Assembly: GCF_005886105.2 (NCBI RefSeq)
Contig: NZ_PNCO02000001.1
Coordinates: 682,001 to 746,000 of the forward strand
Origin: Pseudoalteromonas galatheae
Lineage (GTDB): Bacteria > Pseudomonadota > Gammaproteobacteria > Enterobacterales > Alteromonadaceae
DNA length: 64,000 bases
Direction: 5' to 3'
How positions within the stretch are numbered: the stretch's first letter is position 1; each line of letters opens with the position of its first letter. Below the pieces are notes generated by a model. That model worked only from the letters and a program-made list of their open reading frames with translations. It was not told where the DNA came from and made no database searches. A program made the translations under genes and the position numbers. Positions 34,529-45,173 of this stretch are shown piece by piece.

Positions 34529-36943
34529 ATGCGAGTACTAAAGTTTGGAGGGTCTTCCCTCAAAGATTTTGCCTGTTTACAAAGAGTCAGAGAGCTAGTT
34601 AAAAATCATGGTCAGCAGCAAGCGCTTATCGTGCTGTCGGCTCCAGGTGGCATGACAGATCAGCTCGTTGAGCTTGCTGATTTGGCTGGGCGAGGAGAAG
34701 CGTTTGACTCCCAGTGGCAGTCATTTATATCCCGTAGCCAAGGCTTGTACGATGAAGTGCAAGCGGTGTATGGTGGTGTTGTAGGCTGGCCTGACTTTGA
34801 ATTACTTAAGAATAAACTAGATGGGGCTAAGTTATTGGGCCATTGCCCAGATCAAGCAAGAGCCTATGTTATTAGCTTTGGTGAGCGCATTAGCGTTGCG
34901 CTGATGGACACAATGCTGCAATCAGATTCAGTGGCGCTCAGTGCCGACGCTTGTGTAAAAACGCAGGGCGGGTATCTTGATGCTGAAGTTGATCTTAAGC
35001 TAAGTAAATTATGTTTTGCAGAGTTGGTGCGTGCCCAAGCGTCACGTTTTTATATCATGGCGGGCTTTACTGGAAGCAATGAAGCGGGTGAGCTAACAAC
35101 ACTGGGCCGTAATGGTTCTGACTACTCAGCGGCTGTCGCTGCTGCGTGTCTTGAAGCCGAAATCTGCCAAATCTGGACTGACGTCGATGGTGTCTACAGT
35201 GCAGATCCTCGCCTGATAAAGAAAGCGACTAAGGTCGACGTGTTATCTTATAAAGAAGCCATGGAGCTATCTTATTTTGGCGCTAAGGTGCTGCACCCAA
35301 AAACCATTTTACCTTGCGCCAAAGCCGATGTGCCGTGTGAAATTAAAAATACTCATGACCCAGAAGTACCAGGTTCACTGATTTGTGCTCAAGGCGGTGG
35401 CGAGGCTCCAGTAAAAGCGCTTTCGAGCCTTGATAAACTGGCTATGTTGACCGTGGCAGGGCCTGGAATGAAAGGCAAGGTTGGCATGGCTGCCCGGGTA
35501 TTTTCCGCACTGGCAGCAGATAACGTATCTATCGTACTTATTACGCAATCTTCTTGTGAATTCAGCATTAGTTTCTGTGTTCATGAGCAAGACTTAACAC
35601 TCGCGCTGGCTGCGCTTGAGCAGGCATTTGAGCTTGAAACGCAAGCCGGCTTGATCGACCCAATTGAAGTGCAACGCAACCTTGCTATCGTGACTTTGGT
35701 CGGCGACAACATGAAAGCGCACAAAGGTCTTGCGGCCAAATTCTTTGCTTCACTTGCACAAGCTCAGGTGAATATCGTTGCCATCGCGCAGGACTCAACG
35801 GAGAGTTCTATTTCGGCGGTGGTTGACGGTGAACTTTGCCAAGATGCAGTAAAAGTGTGCCACGAGAACTTCTTCACGCACGTACCGTCCATCGATGTTT
35901 TCTTAATTGGCTGCGGTCTAGTGGGTCAAGAATTAATGAAGCAGTTTCATAAGCAGCAAGCATGGCTTGAAAAACGCAATATACGCTTGAATCTTTATGG
36001 CATTGCAAACTCAAGTAAGTGTTACTTAGACCCAGACGGCGTACCGTTTGATAACTGGGAGCTGGCGCTTGAGAAAGCGGAGTCTGGCTTTGATTTACAA
36101 CAGGTTAGCCAGTTTGTGAGACAAAATCATTTAATTAACCCTGTGATTGTCGATTGTAGTGCAGCTCAGTTCGTTGCCGATGGCTATTTAGATTTTCTTA
36201 ATGCGGGCTTTCATGTCGTTGCGGCTAACAAAAAAGCTAACACTGGCAGCTATGAGTATTATCAATCACTGCAGCAAGCTGCACTAGCTAAGCGCCGTCA
36301 CTTTCTATACGAAACTAACGTTGGCGCCGGACTCCCTGTATTAGACAACCTTAAACTGCTGTTTGGCGCAGGAGATGAACTGCTTTCATTCAGTGGCATT
36401 TTATCTGGCTCGCTATCGTATATATTTGGCGTATTGTCGGACGGTTTATCGCTATCCGAAGCGACAGAGAAAGCCAAACAAAGCGGTTTTACAGAGCCAG
36501 ATCCGCGTGATGACTTATCTGGTACGGATGTCGCGCGTAAGCTGCTTATCATAGCCCGTGAATCGGGGCTGCCGTTGGAACTCAGTGATATTGAAGTTGA
36601 ATCTGTGTTGCCTGAAGGGTTTGCAGAGGGCGCCAATGTTGATGAATTTATGGCGCAATTACCGCAATTAGACGACGCTTTCGCAGCACGTATTGCTGCG
36701 GCAAACGCACAAGGCCAAGTGCTACGTTATGTCGGTTCAATCGTAGACGGTAAATGCCGCGTTGGCATTGAAGCGGTAGATAAAGAGCACGCTCTGTACG
36801 ATATTCGCGATGGTGAAAACGCACTGGCTATTTTAAGCCAATATTATCAACCAAAGCCTTTTGTGATCAGAGGTTATGGCGCGGGCGCAGAGGTAACCTC
36901 TGCAGGCGTATTTGCTGATATCCTAAAAACGCTGTCGAGGTAG
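34529..36943 (+). CDS. thrA: Bifunctional aspartate kinase / homoserine dehydrogenase I
   Basis: First and third steps of threonine synthesis in one protein of about 804 residues. Aspartokinase part: [33 protein letters not shown]. Two ACT-type regulatory segments ([19 protein letters not shown] and [19 protein letters not shown]) lie in the middle, expected to bind threonine. Homoserine dehydrogenase part: [48 protein letters not shown]. The second of two adjacent ATGs is taken because it gives the E. coli-like N-terminus and better spacing from GAGGA. It is followed after five bases by thrB. Confidence 0.96.
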   Translation: MRVLKFGGSSLKDFACLQRVRELVKNHGQQQALIVLSAPGGMTDQLVELADLAGRGEAFDSQWQSFISRSQGLYDEVQAVYGGVVGWPDFELLKNKLDGAKLLGHCPDQARAYVISFGERISVALMDTMLQSDSVALSADACVKTQGGYLDAEVDLKLSKLCFAELVRAQASRFYIMAGFTGSNEAGELTTLGRNGSDYSAAVAAACLEAEICQIWTDVDGVYSADPRLIKKATKVDVLSYKEAMELSYFGAKVLHPKTILPCAKADVPCEIKNTHDPEVPGSLICAQGGGEAPVKALSSLDKLAMLTVAGPGMKGKVGMAARVFSALAADNVSIVLITQSSCEFSISFCVHEQDLTLALAALEQAFELETQAGLIDPIEVQRNLAIVTLVGDNMKAHKGLAAKFFASLAQAQVNIVAIAQDSTESSISAVVDGELCQDAVKVCHENFFTHVPSIDVFLIGCGLVGQELMKQFHKQQAWLEKRNIRLNLYGIANSSKCYLDPDGVPFDNWELALEKAESGFDLQQVSQFVRQNHLINPVIVDCSAAQFVADGYLDFLNAGFHVVAANKKANTGSYEYYQSLQQAALAKRRHFLYETNVGAGLPVLDNLKLLFGAGDELLSFSGILSGSLSYIFGVLSDGLSLSEATEKAKQSGFTEPDPRDDLSGTDVARKLLIIARESGLPLELSDIEVESVLPEGFAEGANVDEFMAQLPQLDDAFAARIAAANAQGQVLRYVGSIVDGKCRVGIEAVDKEHALYDIRDGENALAILSQYYQPKPFVIRGYGAGAEVTSAGVFADILKTLSR

Positions 36944-36948
36944 GAGTT

Positions 36949-37887
36949 ATGAAAACATTTTATGCACCAGCGTCTATGGGCAATTTTTGTGTTGGCTTTG
37001 ATGCCCTTGGCGCCGCACTCCAGCCTATTGATGGCAGTTTACTGGGTGATCAGGTCAGCGTTGAAGCCGCAGAGCGTGATACGTTCAATTGTATTGGTCC
37101 ATACGCTGAAAAGCTCTCCGCCGATCCTAAAGATAATTTGGCGTTTCAGTGCTTACAGCACTTTAAACAGCATGTGGCACCCAACATGCCTGCGGTTGCC
37201 ATGACCTTGTATAAAGGGCTCCCTGTTGGTTCAGGTCTAGGTTCAAGTGCTTGCTCTGTGGTTGCCGCTTTTGCTGCACTCAATGATTTTGCTAATACAC
37301 AATTAAGCCAAGAGGCGCTTATTGAGTTGATGGCCGACTTTGAAGCTAAGGTCAGTGGTGGTCGTCACTACGACAACATCACGCCCTGCTACCTTGGTGG
37401 GCTACAACTGACAGCAGACTGCATTCCAAGTAAAGCAATCAGCGTTGCGCATAATGAAAGCTGGTTTTATGTTATTGCATACCCTGGCTTTGCGTTGAAT
37501 ACAGCGAAAGCAAGACAAGCACTACCACAGCAGTTTTCTTTGCATGATACGGTGGAATTTGCCCAGCGACTGTCGGGCTTTTGCTTATTGATGCAGTCAG
37601 GTCAATTTGACAAAGCACTGTCGATGATGAAAGACAGTATTGCCGAGGAAGCGAGAGCACCACTCATTGCCGGCTTTAACGAAGCTAAAGACGCGCTACC
37701 AGCCCTCGGTGCCGAGCTGGTGAGCATTTCAGGGGCTGGGCCTACGCTATTTAGCATTTGTAAGTCTGAGCAACAGGCAAATGCAGTGCAGCAGTGGTTG
37801 CAACAAAATTACATTAATGAAGCGGGTTTTAGCCATATTTGCCGATTAGATGCGCAAGGCACAAGAGAATTAAAGGATCAAAAGTAA
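36949..37887 (+). CDS. thrB: Homoserine kinase
   Basis: GHMP-family kinase, 312 residues, that phosphorylates homoserine. The ATP loop is PVGSGLGSSACSVVAAFAALN and the N-terminal FYAPASMGNFCVGFDALGAAL is typical. GGAG precedes the ATG, five bases after the thrA stop; the stop shares one base with thrC. Confidence 0.96.
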   Translation: MKTFYAPASMGNFCVGFDALGAALQPIDGSLLGDQVSVEAAERDTFNCIGPYAEKLSADPKDNLAFQCLQHFKQHVAPNMPAVAMTLYKGLPVGSGLGSSACSVVAAFAALNDFANTQLSQEALIELMADFEAKVSGGRHYDNITPCYLGGLQLTADCIPSKAISVAHNESWFYVIAYPGFALNTAKARQALPQQFSLHDTVEFAQRLSGFCLLMQSGQFDKALSMMKDSIAEEARAPLIAGFNEAKDALPALGAELVSISGAGPTLFSICKSEQQANAVQQWLQQNYINEAGFSHICRLDAQGTRELKDQK

Positions 37888-39170
37888 TGAAATTAGTGAA
37901 TTTAAAAGACGAACATCAGGTTGTTTCATTTGTAGAAGCGGTAAAAATTGGTTTAGGCCGTAACCAAGGGGTCTTTTTTCCTCCTACATTTGAGCGTATT
38001 GCGGATGTTGATGCATTACTTGAATTACCTTTTGCTGAGCGTAGTGCCAAGGTACTACATCACCTTATTGGTGATGAACTACCACAAGATACGCTCGATG
38101 CGATGGTAAAACGCGCCTTTAATTTCCCGGCTAAGCTAGTAGAAGTTGCTAAGAATCAGCATTGCTTAGAGTTGTTTCATGGTCCAACATTAGCGTTTAA
38201 AGACTTTGGCGGCCGCTTTATGGCGGAATGCATTAGCATGTTTAATCAAGGTGAGCGTGTGACTATCCTCACGGCAACAAGTGGTGATACAGGCGCCGCC
38301 GTTGCCCATGCATTTTATGAAAAAGAAAATGTCGATGTTGTGATCCTTTATCCTCATGGCAAAATCTCCCTTGCTCAACAAAAGCTGTTTACAACACTTG
38401 GGAAAAACATTCATTGTTATGCTGTAGATGGTAGCTTTGATGACTGCCAAGCGATGGTGAAGTCAGCATTTCTTGATGACGAGGTAAAGCAAAAGCTTGG
38501 TCTTAATTCGGCAAACTCAATCAATATCAGCCGCTTAGTAGCGCAAGTGTGTTATTACTTTGAAGCACTAGCGCAATTACCTAAGTCTCAGCGTGATAAA
38601 GTACATGTTTCAGTACCAAGTGGTAACTTCGGTAACGTCTGTGCAGCGATGATTGCAGCGGCGATTGGATTACCTATTGCCAAGTTAAGTGCCACGACAA
38701 ACCAAAATGATACAGTGCCCCGTTACATCGCCTCGGGTGAGTGGCAACCAAACGACACTTTGGAGTCACTTTCTAATGCGATGGACGTGAGTAAACCTAA
38801 TAACTGGCCTCGAGTTGAAATCATGTTGGAAAGAGGGGATTTTAACAAACATGACTTTTATTCACGTTCGGTGTCGGAAGCACGCACTCAAACAGTGATG
38901 CAAGAATTACATGATAAAGGTTACTTGGCCGAGCCGCACACTGCGATAGCCTACGAGGGATTAGCGCTGGACTCTCAAGCGGATGAAACCGGGATTTTCC
39001 TTGCCACTGCACATCCTGCGAAGTTTAAAGAATCTGTAGAAGGTGTTTTAAATCAGGAGCTTGATATGCCGAAACCGTTGGCCGATGCATTGCAAAAACC
39101 ATGTTTAGCTGAGCCACTTAGCGCGGATTATGATGCTTTGAAGGCAGCAATGTTAGCAAAACTCAACTAA
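37887..39170 (+). CDS. thrC: Threonine synthase
   Basis: PLP enzyme that turns O-phosphohomoserine into threonine, 427 residues. The PLP lysine is in HGPTLAFKDFGGRFMA; TATSGDTGAAVAHAF binds the phosphate. The ATG overlaps the thrB stop by one base and yields the E. coli-like start MKLVNLKDEHQ. Longer upstream frame rejected. Last gene of the operon; only a weak G:U-containing hairpin is seen after it near 39186-39210. Confidence 0.96.
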   Translation: MKLVNLKDEHQVVSFVEAVKIGLGRNQGVFFPPTFERIADVDALLELPFAERSAKVLHHLIGDELPQDTLDAMVKRAFNFPAKLVEVAKNQHCLELFHGPTLAFKDFGGRFMAECISMFNQGERVTILTATSGDTGAAVAHAFYEKENVDVVILYPHGKISLAQQKLFTTLGKNIHCYAVDGSFDDCQAMVKSAFLDDEVKQKLGLNSANSINISRLVAQVCYYFEALAQLPKSQRDKVHVSVPSGNFGNVCAAMIAAAIGLPIAKLSATTNQNDTVPRYIASGEWQPNDTLESLSNAMDVSKPNNWPRVEIMLERGDFNKHDFYSRSVSEARTQTVMQELHDKGYLAEPHTAIAYEGLALDSQADETGIFLATAHPAKFKESVEGVLNQELDMPKPLADALQKPCLAEPLSADYDALKAAMLAKLN

Positions 39171-39427
39171 ATCAGAGAGCTTGTCTGGGTGGGTAGAATG
39201 CCCATTCAGATAAGGTCAATTTCGAGACTATATTAGCTTTTCAAATGCAACTTAGGTTGTCTTATTTAAAATATTAATGTTTAAATAAAAAAATATCATC
39301 GCGATAGGGGTGTGAAATAAATTCAATCCCTGCTTAAATATGCCCATGCTGATTTCATAGGCAAACTGGTTATCTTGTGATGCTAGATTGTCTTTAAAAA
39401 TACCCTTACGTTTACCTAGGAGAAACC

Positions 39428-40684
39428 ATGTTAGAACGTAACATGAATATTGCAGATTTTGACCCAGAACTATTTGCAGCGATTGAAGCAGAAACTTCAC
39501 GTCAAGAAGAGCACATCGAGCTTATCGCTTCTGAGAACTACTGTAGCCCACGTGTACTTGAAGCGCAGGGTTCTCAGCTAACAAACAAGTATGCTGAAGG
39601 TTACCCAGGTAAGCGTTACTACGGCGGTTGTGAGCACGTTGACGTGGTTGAGCAACTTGCGATTGACCGCGCCAATGCGTTATTTGGTTCGACTTACGCA
39701 AACGTTCAGCCTCACGCTGGCTCACAAGCAAACGCGGCGGTATTCCAAGCGTTACTTCAGCCACATGACACTGTACTAGGTATGAGCCTTGCTCACGGTG
39801 GTCACTTAACGCACGGTTCACACGTAAACTTCTCTGGTAAAACGTACAATGCTATCCAGTACGGTCTAAACGAAGAAACTGGTGAAATCGATTACGCGCA
39901 AGTTGAAGCGTTAGCACTTGAGCACAAGCCAAAAATGATCATCGGCGGTTTCTCTGCATACTCAGGTATCGTTGACTGGGCTAAGTTCCGCGAAATCGCT
40001 GACAAAGTAGGCGCTTACCTACTTGTTGATATGGCGCACGTTGCAGGTCTTGTTGCCGCTGGTATCTACCCAAGCCCTGTGCCTCATGCACACGTTGTAA
40101 CAACAACAACGCACAAAACGCTAGCGGGTCCTCGTGGTGGTCTTATCATCTCTGCTTGTGATGATGAAGAAATCTACAAAAAGCTAAACTCTGCGGTATT
40201 CCCAGGTGGCCAAGGTGGTCCTCTATGTCACGTTATCGCTGCAAAAGCGGTTGCGTTCAAAGAAGCACTACAACCAGAGTTCAAGTCATACCAAGAGCAA
40301 GTGGTTAAAAATGCACAAGCTATGGTTGCGGTACTTCAGGAGCGTGGTTATAAAGTGGTTTCTGGCAAAACTGAAAACCACCTGTTCCTACTTGACCTGA
40401 TTGATAAAGACATCACAGGTAAAGATGCGGATGCAGCGCTTGGCCGTGCAAACATCACAGTAAACAAAAACTCTGTACCAAACGACCCACGCTCACCGTT
40501 CGTTACTTCTGGTCTGCGTATCGGTTCTCCTGCGATCACTCGCCGTGGCTTTAAAGAAGCTGAGTCGAAAGAGCTTGCTGGCTGGATCTGTGACGTACTA
40601 GACAACATCAACGATGAGTCTGTACAGGCACAAGTGAAAGAAAAAGTAAAAGCAATTTGCGCTAAATTACCTGTTTACGCATAA
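39428..40684 (+). CDS. glyA: Serine hydroxymethyltransferase
   Basis: Interconverts serine and glycine, charging tetrahydrofolate; 418 residues. It closely follows the E. coli sequence: [32 protein letters not shown], and the PLP lysine in [15 protein letters not shown]. Codon use resembles highly expressed genes. AGGAG precedes the ATG. The 257-base upstream gap holds its promoter; I found no riboswitch there. Confidence 0.97.
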   Translation: MLERNMNIADFDPELFAAIEAETSRQEEHIELIASENYCSPRVLEAQGSQLTNKYAEGYPGKRYYGGCEHVDVVEQLAIDRANALFGSTYANVQPHAGSQANAAVFQALLQPHDTVLGMSLAHGGHLTHGSHVNFSGKTYNAIQYGLNEETGEIDYAQVEALALEHKPKMIIGGFSAYSGIVDWAKFREIADKVGAYLLVDMAHVAGLVAAGIYPSPVPHAHVVTTTTHKTLAGPRGGLIISACDDEEIYKKLNSAVFPGGQGGPLCHVIAAKAVAFKEALQPEFKSYQEQVVKNAQAMVAVLQERGYKVVSGKTENHLFLLDLIDKDITGKDADAALGRANITVNKNSVPNDPRSPFVTSGLRIGSPAITRRGFKEAESKELAGWICDVLDNINDESVQAQVKEKVKAICAKLPVYA

Positions 40685-40719
40685 TTTCGCTCACAAAAAA
40701 GCAGTTTTTTGTTATGATT

Positions 40720-40746
40720 AAGGCCGCATTCAAGCGGCCTTTTTTG
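40720..40746 (+). terminator. Terminator after glyA
   Basis: AAGGCCGC pairs with GCGGCCTT around ATTCAA, followed by a T run. It ends glyA some 25 bases before nrdR. Confidence 0.9.
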
Positions 40747-40769
40747 TTTTTGAGTCAACGAGAGCGTCT

Positions 40770-41219
40770 ATGCATTGTCCATTCTGTACAGCCAAAGATA
40801 CCAAAGTGATAGATTCACGTTTGGTTGCTTCCGGCCACCAAGTCCGTCGCCGTCGTGAGTGCATTTTATGCCACGAACGCTTTACTACCTTCGAGGGCGC
40901 AGAGCTCTTAATGCCGCGCGTGATAAAGCAAGATGGTACTAGAGAGCCGTTCAATGAAGATAAGTTACTTAATGGCATGCACCGAGCGCTGGAAAAGCGT
41001 CCCGTTAGTACAGAGCAAATAGAAGAAGTAGTGCACCAAATTAAATCTCAAATTCGGGGTACTGGCGAACGTGAAGTACCAAGCGACATGATTGGCGAAT
41101 GTATTATGGAAGCGCTCAAAAAGCTCGATAAAGTGGCTTATGTGCGATTTGCTTCGGTATATCGCTCTTTCGAAGATATTCGTGAGTTTGGTGAAGAAAT
41201 TGCGAGGTTGGGGGATTGA
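40770..41219 (+). CDS. nrdR: Transcriptional repressor NrdR
   Basis: Represses ribonucleotide reductase operons according to ATP/dATP; 149 residues. The zinc ribbon is visible as MHCPFC and [16 protein letters not shown], followed by an ATP-cone domain with [14 protein letters not shown]. It lies immediately upstream of the riboflavin genes, a common gammaproteobacterial order, and overlaps ribD by four bases. Confidence 0.96.
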   Translation: MHCPFCTAKDTKVIDSRLVASGHQVRRRRECILCHERFTTFEGAELLMPRVIKQDGTREPFNEDKLLNGMHRALEKRPVSTEQIEEVVHQIKSQIRGTGEREVPSDMIGECIMEALKKLDKVAYVRFASVYRSFEDIREFGEEIARLGD

Positions 41220-42328
41220 GCCAGTTCACAGCGCAAGACCATGATTACATGAGCCGTGCTATCGCGCTTGCAAAGCGCGGTAAATACACCACAACACCCA
41301 ATCCAAACGTCGGCTGTGTGATCGTAAAAGACGGTGAAATTGTCGGCGAAGGCGCGCACTTAAAAGCAGGTGAAGGCCATGCTGAAGTGCATGCGCTTAA
41401 GCAAGCTGGAGCTAAAGCCGCTGGTGCAACTGCCTATGTAACGCTTGAGCCATGTAGTCACTATGGTAGAACGCCGCCGTGTGCAAAAGGTTTGATTGAC
41501 GCAGGCGTCAGCAGAGTGGTTGCAGCTATGGTTGATCCCAACCCACAGGTTGCAGGGCGTGGATTGGCAATGTTAGAAGCCGCGGGCATTACAACAGCCT
41601 ATGGTTTGCTAGAGCTACAAGCTAGGGCACTAAATAATGGTTTTTTGAAACGAATGGAGTATGGAGTGCCGTTCGTGACCTGTAAACTTGCCGCTTCTGT
41701 TGATGGGAAAACCGCATTAAACAATGGCCAGAGTAAGTGGATAACCTCAGCTGCAGCGCGCTTAGACGTACAGCGCCACCGCGCGCAAAGTTGCGCGGTC
41801 TTGACCGGAGCCGATACGGTTATGGTAGACAACGCCAGACTCAATGTTCGTGAAGAATTTTTGCAAGACACCGATTATCCTCAATCTGAGCTACGCCAGC
41901 CGATACGTGCGATTATTGACTCACAAAATCGTCTGACACCAGATCTTGCGTTATTTACAATTGCATCTCCAGTGATTATTTTCCGCCGTACTATTGATAA
42001 TTCAGTGCAATGGCCTCATTTCGTAGAGCAAATTGTCGTGCCTGAAATCAACGGTAAGCTCGACCTAAAAGCCGTGCTCAACAAGCTGGCTGAAAAGCAC
42101 TGTAATTATGTTTGGCTTGAGGCCGGTGCCACCCTTGCGGGAGTAATGCATGAACAAGGGCTAATTGATGAATATATCATCTATTTGGCACCGAAAATAA
42201 TTGGCGTTGGAAAAGGGCTGTTTAACACCACACCACTGAGTGCCATGTCGCAAATACCAGAGTTAGTGTTTGGCGACGTTTGCCAAGTGGGGCCTGATCT
42301 CAAACTTATCGCGACTAAAGAGAAGTAA
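41216..42328 (+). CDS. ribD: Bifunctional diaminohydroxyphosphoribosylaminopyrimidine deaminase / reductase
   Basis: Second and third steps of riboflavin synthesis, 370 residues. The N-terminal deaminase has zinc motifs GHAEVHAL and [11 protein letters not shown]; the C-terminal reductase has [12 protein letters not shown] and [10 protein letters not shown]. The start is TTG overlapping the nrdR stop (TTGA), with GAGGTTGGGGG upstream; an in-frame ATG 33 bases on would still keep the domain. Confidence 0.95.
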   Translation: MSQFTAQDHDYMSRAIALAKRGKYTTTPNPNVGCVIVKDGEIVGEGAHLKAGEGHAEVHALKQAGAKAAGATAYVTLEPCSHYGRTPPCAKGLIDAGVSRVVAAMVDPNPQVAGRGLAMLEAAGITTAYGLLELQARALNNGFLKRMEYGVPFVTCKLAASVDGKTALNNGQSKWITSAAARLDVQRHRAQSCAVLTGADTVMVDNARLNVREEFLQDTDYPQSELRQPIRAIIDSQNRLTPDLALFTIASPVIIFRRTIDNSVQWPHFVEQIVVPEINGKLDLKAVLNKLAEKHCNYVWLEAGATLAGVMHEQGLIDEYIIYLAPKIIGVGKGLFNTTPLSAMSQIPELVFGDVCQVGPDLKLIATKEK

Positions 42329-42329
42329 A

Positions 42330-42986
42330 ATGTTTACAGGTATTATCGAAGCAACAGGAACATTAACTCAATTGCAGCTCAAGGGCGGCGATTTAATTGT
42401 TCGTGTGACCACGACATCTCTTGATATGAGCGATGTAAACTTGGGTGATAGTATTGCCACGAACGGGGTTTGCCTGACCGTAACTGAGAAGTTTCATGAT
42501 GGCTTCAAAGCCGATGTTTCTAACGAAACCTTAAGTTTGACGCGTTTTGCCGAGTACCAACAAGGCCAAAAGGTCAACCTTGAAAAGGCATTGCAGCCGA
42601 TTTCACGCCTTGGCGGTCATTTGGTGTCTGGCCATGTGGATGGCATCGCTGAAGTGGTAGAGATAACCGCTAATGCCAGAGCGACCGACTATTGGTTGAC
42701 TGCGCCATCATCGCTAATGAAGTATATTCCGTATAAAGGTTCAGTTGCCATTGATGGCATCAGTTTGACGGTCAATGCCGTGGAACAAAATCGCTTTAAA
42801 TTGACCATAGTGCCACACACGGCTCAAGAAACGACGATTGCAGGTTTTCAAGTCGGGTCAAAACTAAACCTAGAGGTTGACCAAATCGCCCGCTACCTCG
42901 AAAGACTAATTCAGGGTGAGCCAAGCGCTGCCAGCGAGTCCACTCTCACAACCAGTCTATTGGCGAAAGCTGGCTTTATAAAGTAG
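42330..42986 (+). CDS. ribE: Riboflavin synthase, alpha chain
   Basis: Joins two lumazine molecules to give riboflavin; 218 residues with two homologous lumazine-binding repeats, starting [15 protein letters not shown] and, in the second half, around [27 protein letters not shown] is also typical. The ATG is one base after the ribD stop; the longer frame runs inside ribD and is rejected. Confidence 0.96.
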   Translation: MFTGIIEATGTLTQLQLKGGDLIVRVTTTSLDMSDVNLGDSIATNGVCLTVTEKFHDGFKADVSNETLSLTRFAEYQQGQKVNLEKALQPISRLGGHLVSGHVDGIAEVVEITANARATDYWLTAPSSLMKYIPYKGSVAIDGISLTVNAVEQNRFKLTIVPHTAQETTIAGFQVGSKLNLEVDQIARYLERLIQGEPSAASESTLTTSLLAKAGFIK

Positions 42987-43014
42987 CCACAGACAAAGTA
43001 AAAATGGGAAAACT

Positions 43015-44127
43015 ATGAGTTTAAATAGTGCTGAGGAAATCATCGCGGACATTAAAGCCGGTAAAATGGTTATTTTGATGGACGATGAAGACCGAGAAAA
43101 TGAAGGTGATCTGATCATTGCAGCAGAGCACATTACACCAGATGCAATTAATTTCATGGCAACATATGGTCGCGGGTTAATCTGTTTGACCATGACACAG
43201 GAGCGCTGTGAGCAGCTGAACTTGCCACTAATGGTGAAAACCAATGGCGCTCAGTTCTCTACCAACTTTACTTTGTCTATTGAAGCCGCGAAAGGCGTAA
43301 CGACGGGAATTTCAGCGGCAGATCGCGCTCGTACAGTGCAAGCTGCAGTTGCCAAAGGTGCAGTACCTGATGATATTGTACAACCTGGTCATATCTTCCC
43401 AATCATGGCGCAACCAGGCGGCGTTTTAACGCGTGCAGGCCATACTGAAGCTGGATGTGATTTAGCGCGTTTGGCGGGATTGGAGCCTGCATCTGTGATT
43501 GTTGAAATTCTAAATCCAGATGGCACTATGGCACGTCGCCCACAACTAGAAGTATTCGCAAAAGAGCACGATATTAAAATCGGCACCATTGCTGATTTGA
43601 TTGAATATCGTAACTTAAACGAAACCACCATCGAAAAGGTAGCAGAGTGTAAACTTCCTACCGAGTTTGGTGAGTTTAACCTGGTGACGTACAAAGACAC
43701 CATTGATAATCAACTGCACTATGCGATGGTGAAGGGCGAGATCAAATCGGAAGAAGCCAATTTAGTCCGTGTGCATTTGCAAAGCACGTTTAACGACATT
43801 CTTCATTCAGATCGTAGTGCGGATAGAAGCTGGACACTGCAAAGTGCCATGAAGCACATCGCCGACAACGAAGGCGTATTAGTCATTCTTGGTAAACAAG
43901 AACGCAGCGAAGAAATGGAAGCGCTGGTTAAGGCATTTGCTGCGGAAGATGCGGGTGAACAGGTGAACTACCGTAAATTCCAAGGTACTTCGCGCACCGT
44001 AGGTGTGGGGTCGCAAATTTTGGCTGATTTAGGCATTCAGAAAATGCGCCTAATGAGTCTACCTAAAAAATATCATGCACTGTCTGGTTTCCACTTAGAA
44101 GTGGTTGAATACGTCGAACCAAAATAA
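43015..44127 (+). CDS. ribB: 3,4-dihydroxy-2-butanone-4-phosphate synthase with inactive GTP cyclohydrolase II-like domain (RibBX type)
   Basis: A 370-residue two-domain protein. Residues 1-205 are a full DHBP synthase ([24 protein letters not shown]-type [14 protein letters not shown]), which makes the four-carbon unit of riboflavin. Residues 210-370 align with GTP cyclohydrolase II, but the zinc cysteines are gone: after VRVH the canonical C-x10-C-x-C segment reads without any cysteine. It is therefore often labelled RibBA but should not act as RibA; a separate ribA is expected elsewhere. Placed between ribE and ribH. Confidence 0.92.
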   Translation: MSLNSAEEIIADIKAGKMVILMDDEDRENEGDLIIAAEHITPDAINFMATYGRGLICLTMTQERCEQLNLPLMVKTNGAQFSTNFTLSIEAAKGVTTGISAADRARTVQAAVAKGAVPDDIVQPGHIFPIMAQPGGVLTRAGHTEAGCDLARLAGLEPASVIVEILNPDGTMARRPQLEVFAKEHDIKIGTIADLIEYRNLNETTIEKVAECKLPTEFGEFNLVTYKDTIDNQLHYAMVKGEIKSEEANLVRVHLQSTFNDILHSDRSADRSWTLQSAMKHIADNEGVLVILGKQERSEEMEALVKAFAAEDAGEQVNYRKFQGTSRTVGVGSQILADLGIQKMRLMSLPKKYHALSGFHLEVVEYVEPK

Positions 44128-44148
44128 TCCCAAAATGCTAAATTGATC

Positions 44149-44181
44149 GCAATCGCCTATATTCAGATAGTAGGCGATTGC
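44149..44181 (+). other. Stem-loop between ribB and ribH
   Basis: GCAATCGCCTA pairs perfectly with TAGGCGATTGC around TATTCAGATAG. No T run follows, so it is not a simple terminator; it could be a processing or stability element or a mild attenuator between the two genes. Confidence 0.5.
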
Positions 44182-44243
44182 CATATTACTGTGCTATCAT
44201 GCGCCTCAATTTGGCAATTGCTCATACAGATTAGGAACATCTA

Positions 44244-44708
44244 ATGAAAGTAATCGAAGGTAATAAATACGCTCCTGGCAAAAAATTTGCCATTGTCATT
44301 TCACGTTTTAACGATTTTATCGGTAGCAGCCTACTTGAAGGCGCTGTAGATGAATTAAAACGTACCGGTGGTGTTAGCGATGAAGACATCACGGTTGTAT
44401 ATGTACCGGGAGCGGTTGAACTACCACTGGCAGCAAAACGCGTTGCGATGAAAAAAGAGCACGATGCGATTATTGCGCTAGGCGTGATTATTCGTGGTGG
44501 TACGCCACACTTCGATTTAGTTGCTAACGAGTCTAACAAAGGCTTAGCTAGCGTTTCATTAGATTATGACATCCCTGTTGCTTTTGGTGTACTTACTACT
44601 GAAAGCATTGAGCAAGCTATCGAGCGCGCGGGCACTAAAATGGGCAACAAAGGGGGAGAAGCCGCCCTTGGAGCTCTAGAAATGGTGAACGTGCTAGAGC
44701 AAATTTAA
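44244..44708 (+). CDS. ribH: 6,7-dimethyl-8-ribityllumazine synthase
   Basis: Condenses the pyrimidine and butanone units into lumazine; 154 residues that assemble into a shell. Recognised from [34 protein letters not shown], and [21 protein letters not shown]. It lies 11 bases before nusB, the usual ribH-nusB order. Confidence 0.96.
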   Translation: MKVIEGNKYAPGKKFAIVISRFNDFIGSSLLEGAVDELKRTGGVSDEDITVVYVPGAVELPLAAKRVAMKKEHDAIIALGVIIRGGTPHFDLVANESNKGLASVSLDYDIPVAFGVLTTESIEQAIERAGTKMGNKGGEAALGALEMVNVLEQI

Positions 44709-44719
44709 GAGGAATCTCA

Positions 44720-45130
44720 GTGAAACCAGCAGCTAGACGCAAAGCACGTGTACTTGCTTTACAAGCTATTTATTCTTGGCAGCTAAGTGGTAACCCAATT
44801 GCCGATATCGAACAGCAAATGCTGATCGAAAACGACGTAACGAAAGTCGATGTAGAATACTTCAAAGACTTAGCACGTGGTGTTGTTGTTAACCAAAAGC
44901 AGCTAGACGAGGCAATTCGTCCGCATTTAGCTCGTCCACTCGAAGAATTGGATATGGTTGAGCTTGCCGTATTACGTGTTAGTGCTTATGAGCTTAAATT
45001 CCGTGAAGATGTGCCATACAAAGTGGCTATCAATGAAGGCATTGAGTTGGCAAAAATGTTTGGCGCTGAAGAGAGTCACAAGTTCGTCAATGGTGTACTA
45101 GACAAAGCGGTTAAGTTTATTCGCAAATAA
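44720..45130 (+). CDS. nusB: Transcription antitermination factor NusB
   Basis: Part of the rRNA antitermination complex with NusE; 136 residues, all helical. [22 protein letters not shown] at the N-terminus and [18 protein letters not shown] are typical. It starts with GTG, with AAGAGGAA upstream. A strong hairpin terminator follows. Confidence 0.96.
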   Translation: MKPAARRKARVLALQAIYSWQLSGNPIADIEQQMLIENDVTKVDVEYFKDLARGVVVNQKQLDEAIRPHLARPLEELDMVELAVLRVSAYELKFREDVPYKVAINEGIELAKMFGAEESHKFVNGVLDKAVKFIRK

Positions 45131-45146
45131 GCTTTACTATAGGAAT

Positions 45147-45169
45147 AGCCGGCCTTGGCCGGCTTTTTT
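45147..45169 (+). terminator. Terminator after nusB, abutting thiL
   Basis: AGCCGGC pairs with GCCGGCT around CTTG and runs directly into six Ts. The thiL start codon is only five bases past the T run. Confidence 0.85.
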
Positions 45170-45173
45170 GTGT

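Noticed and set aside
39171..39427. Riboswitch (glycine or folate type) upstream of glyA
   Set aside because: No conserved core motifs or nested stems were found; the region is simply AT-rich.
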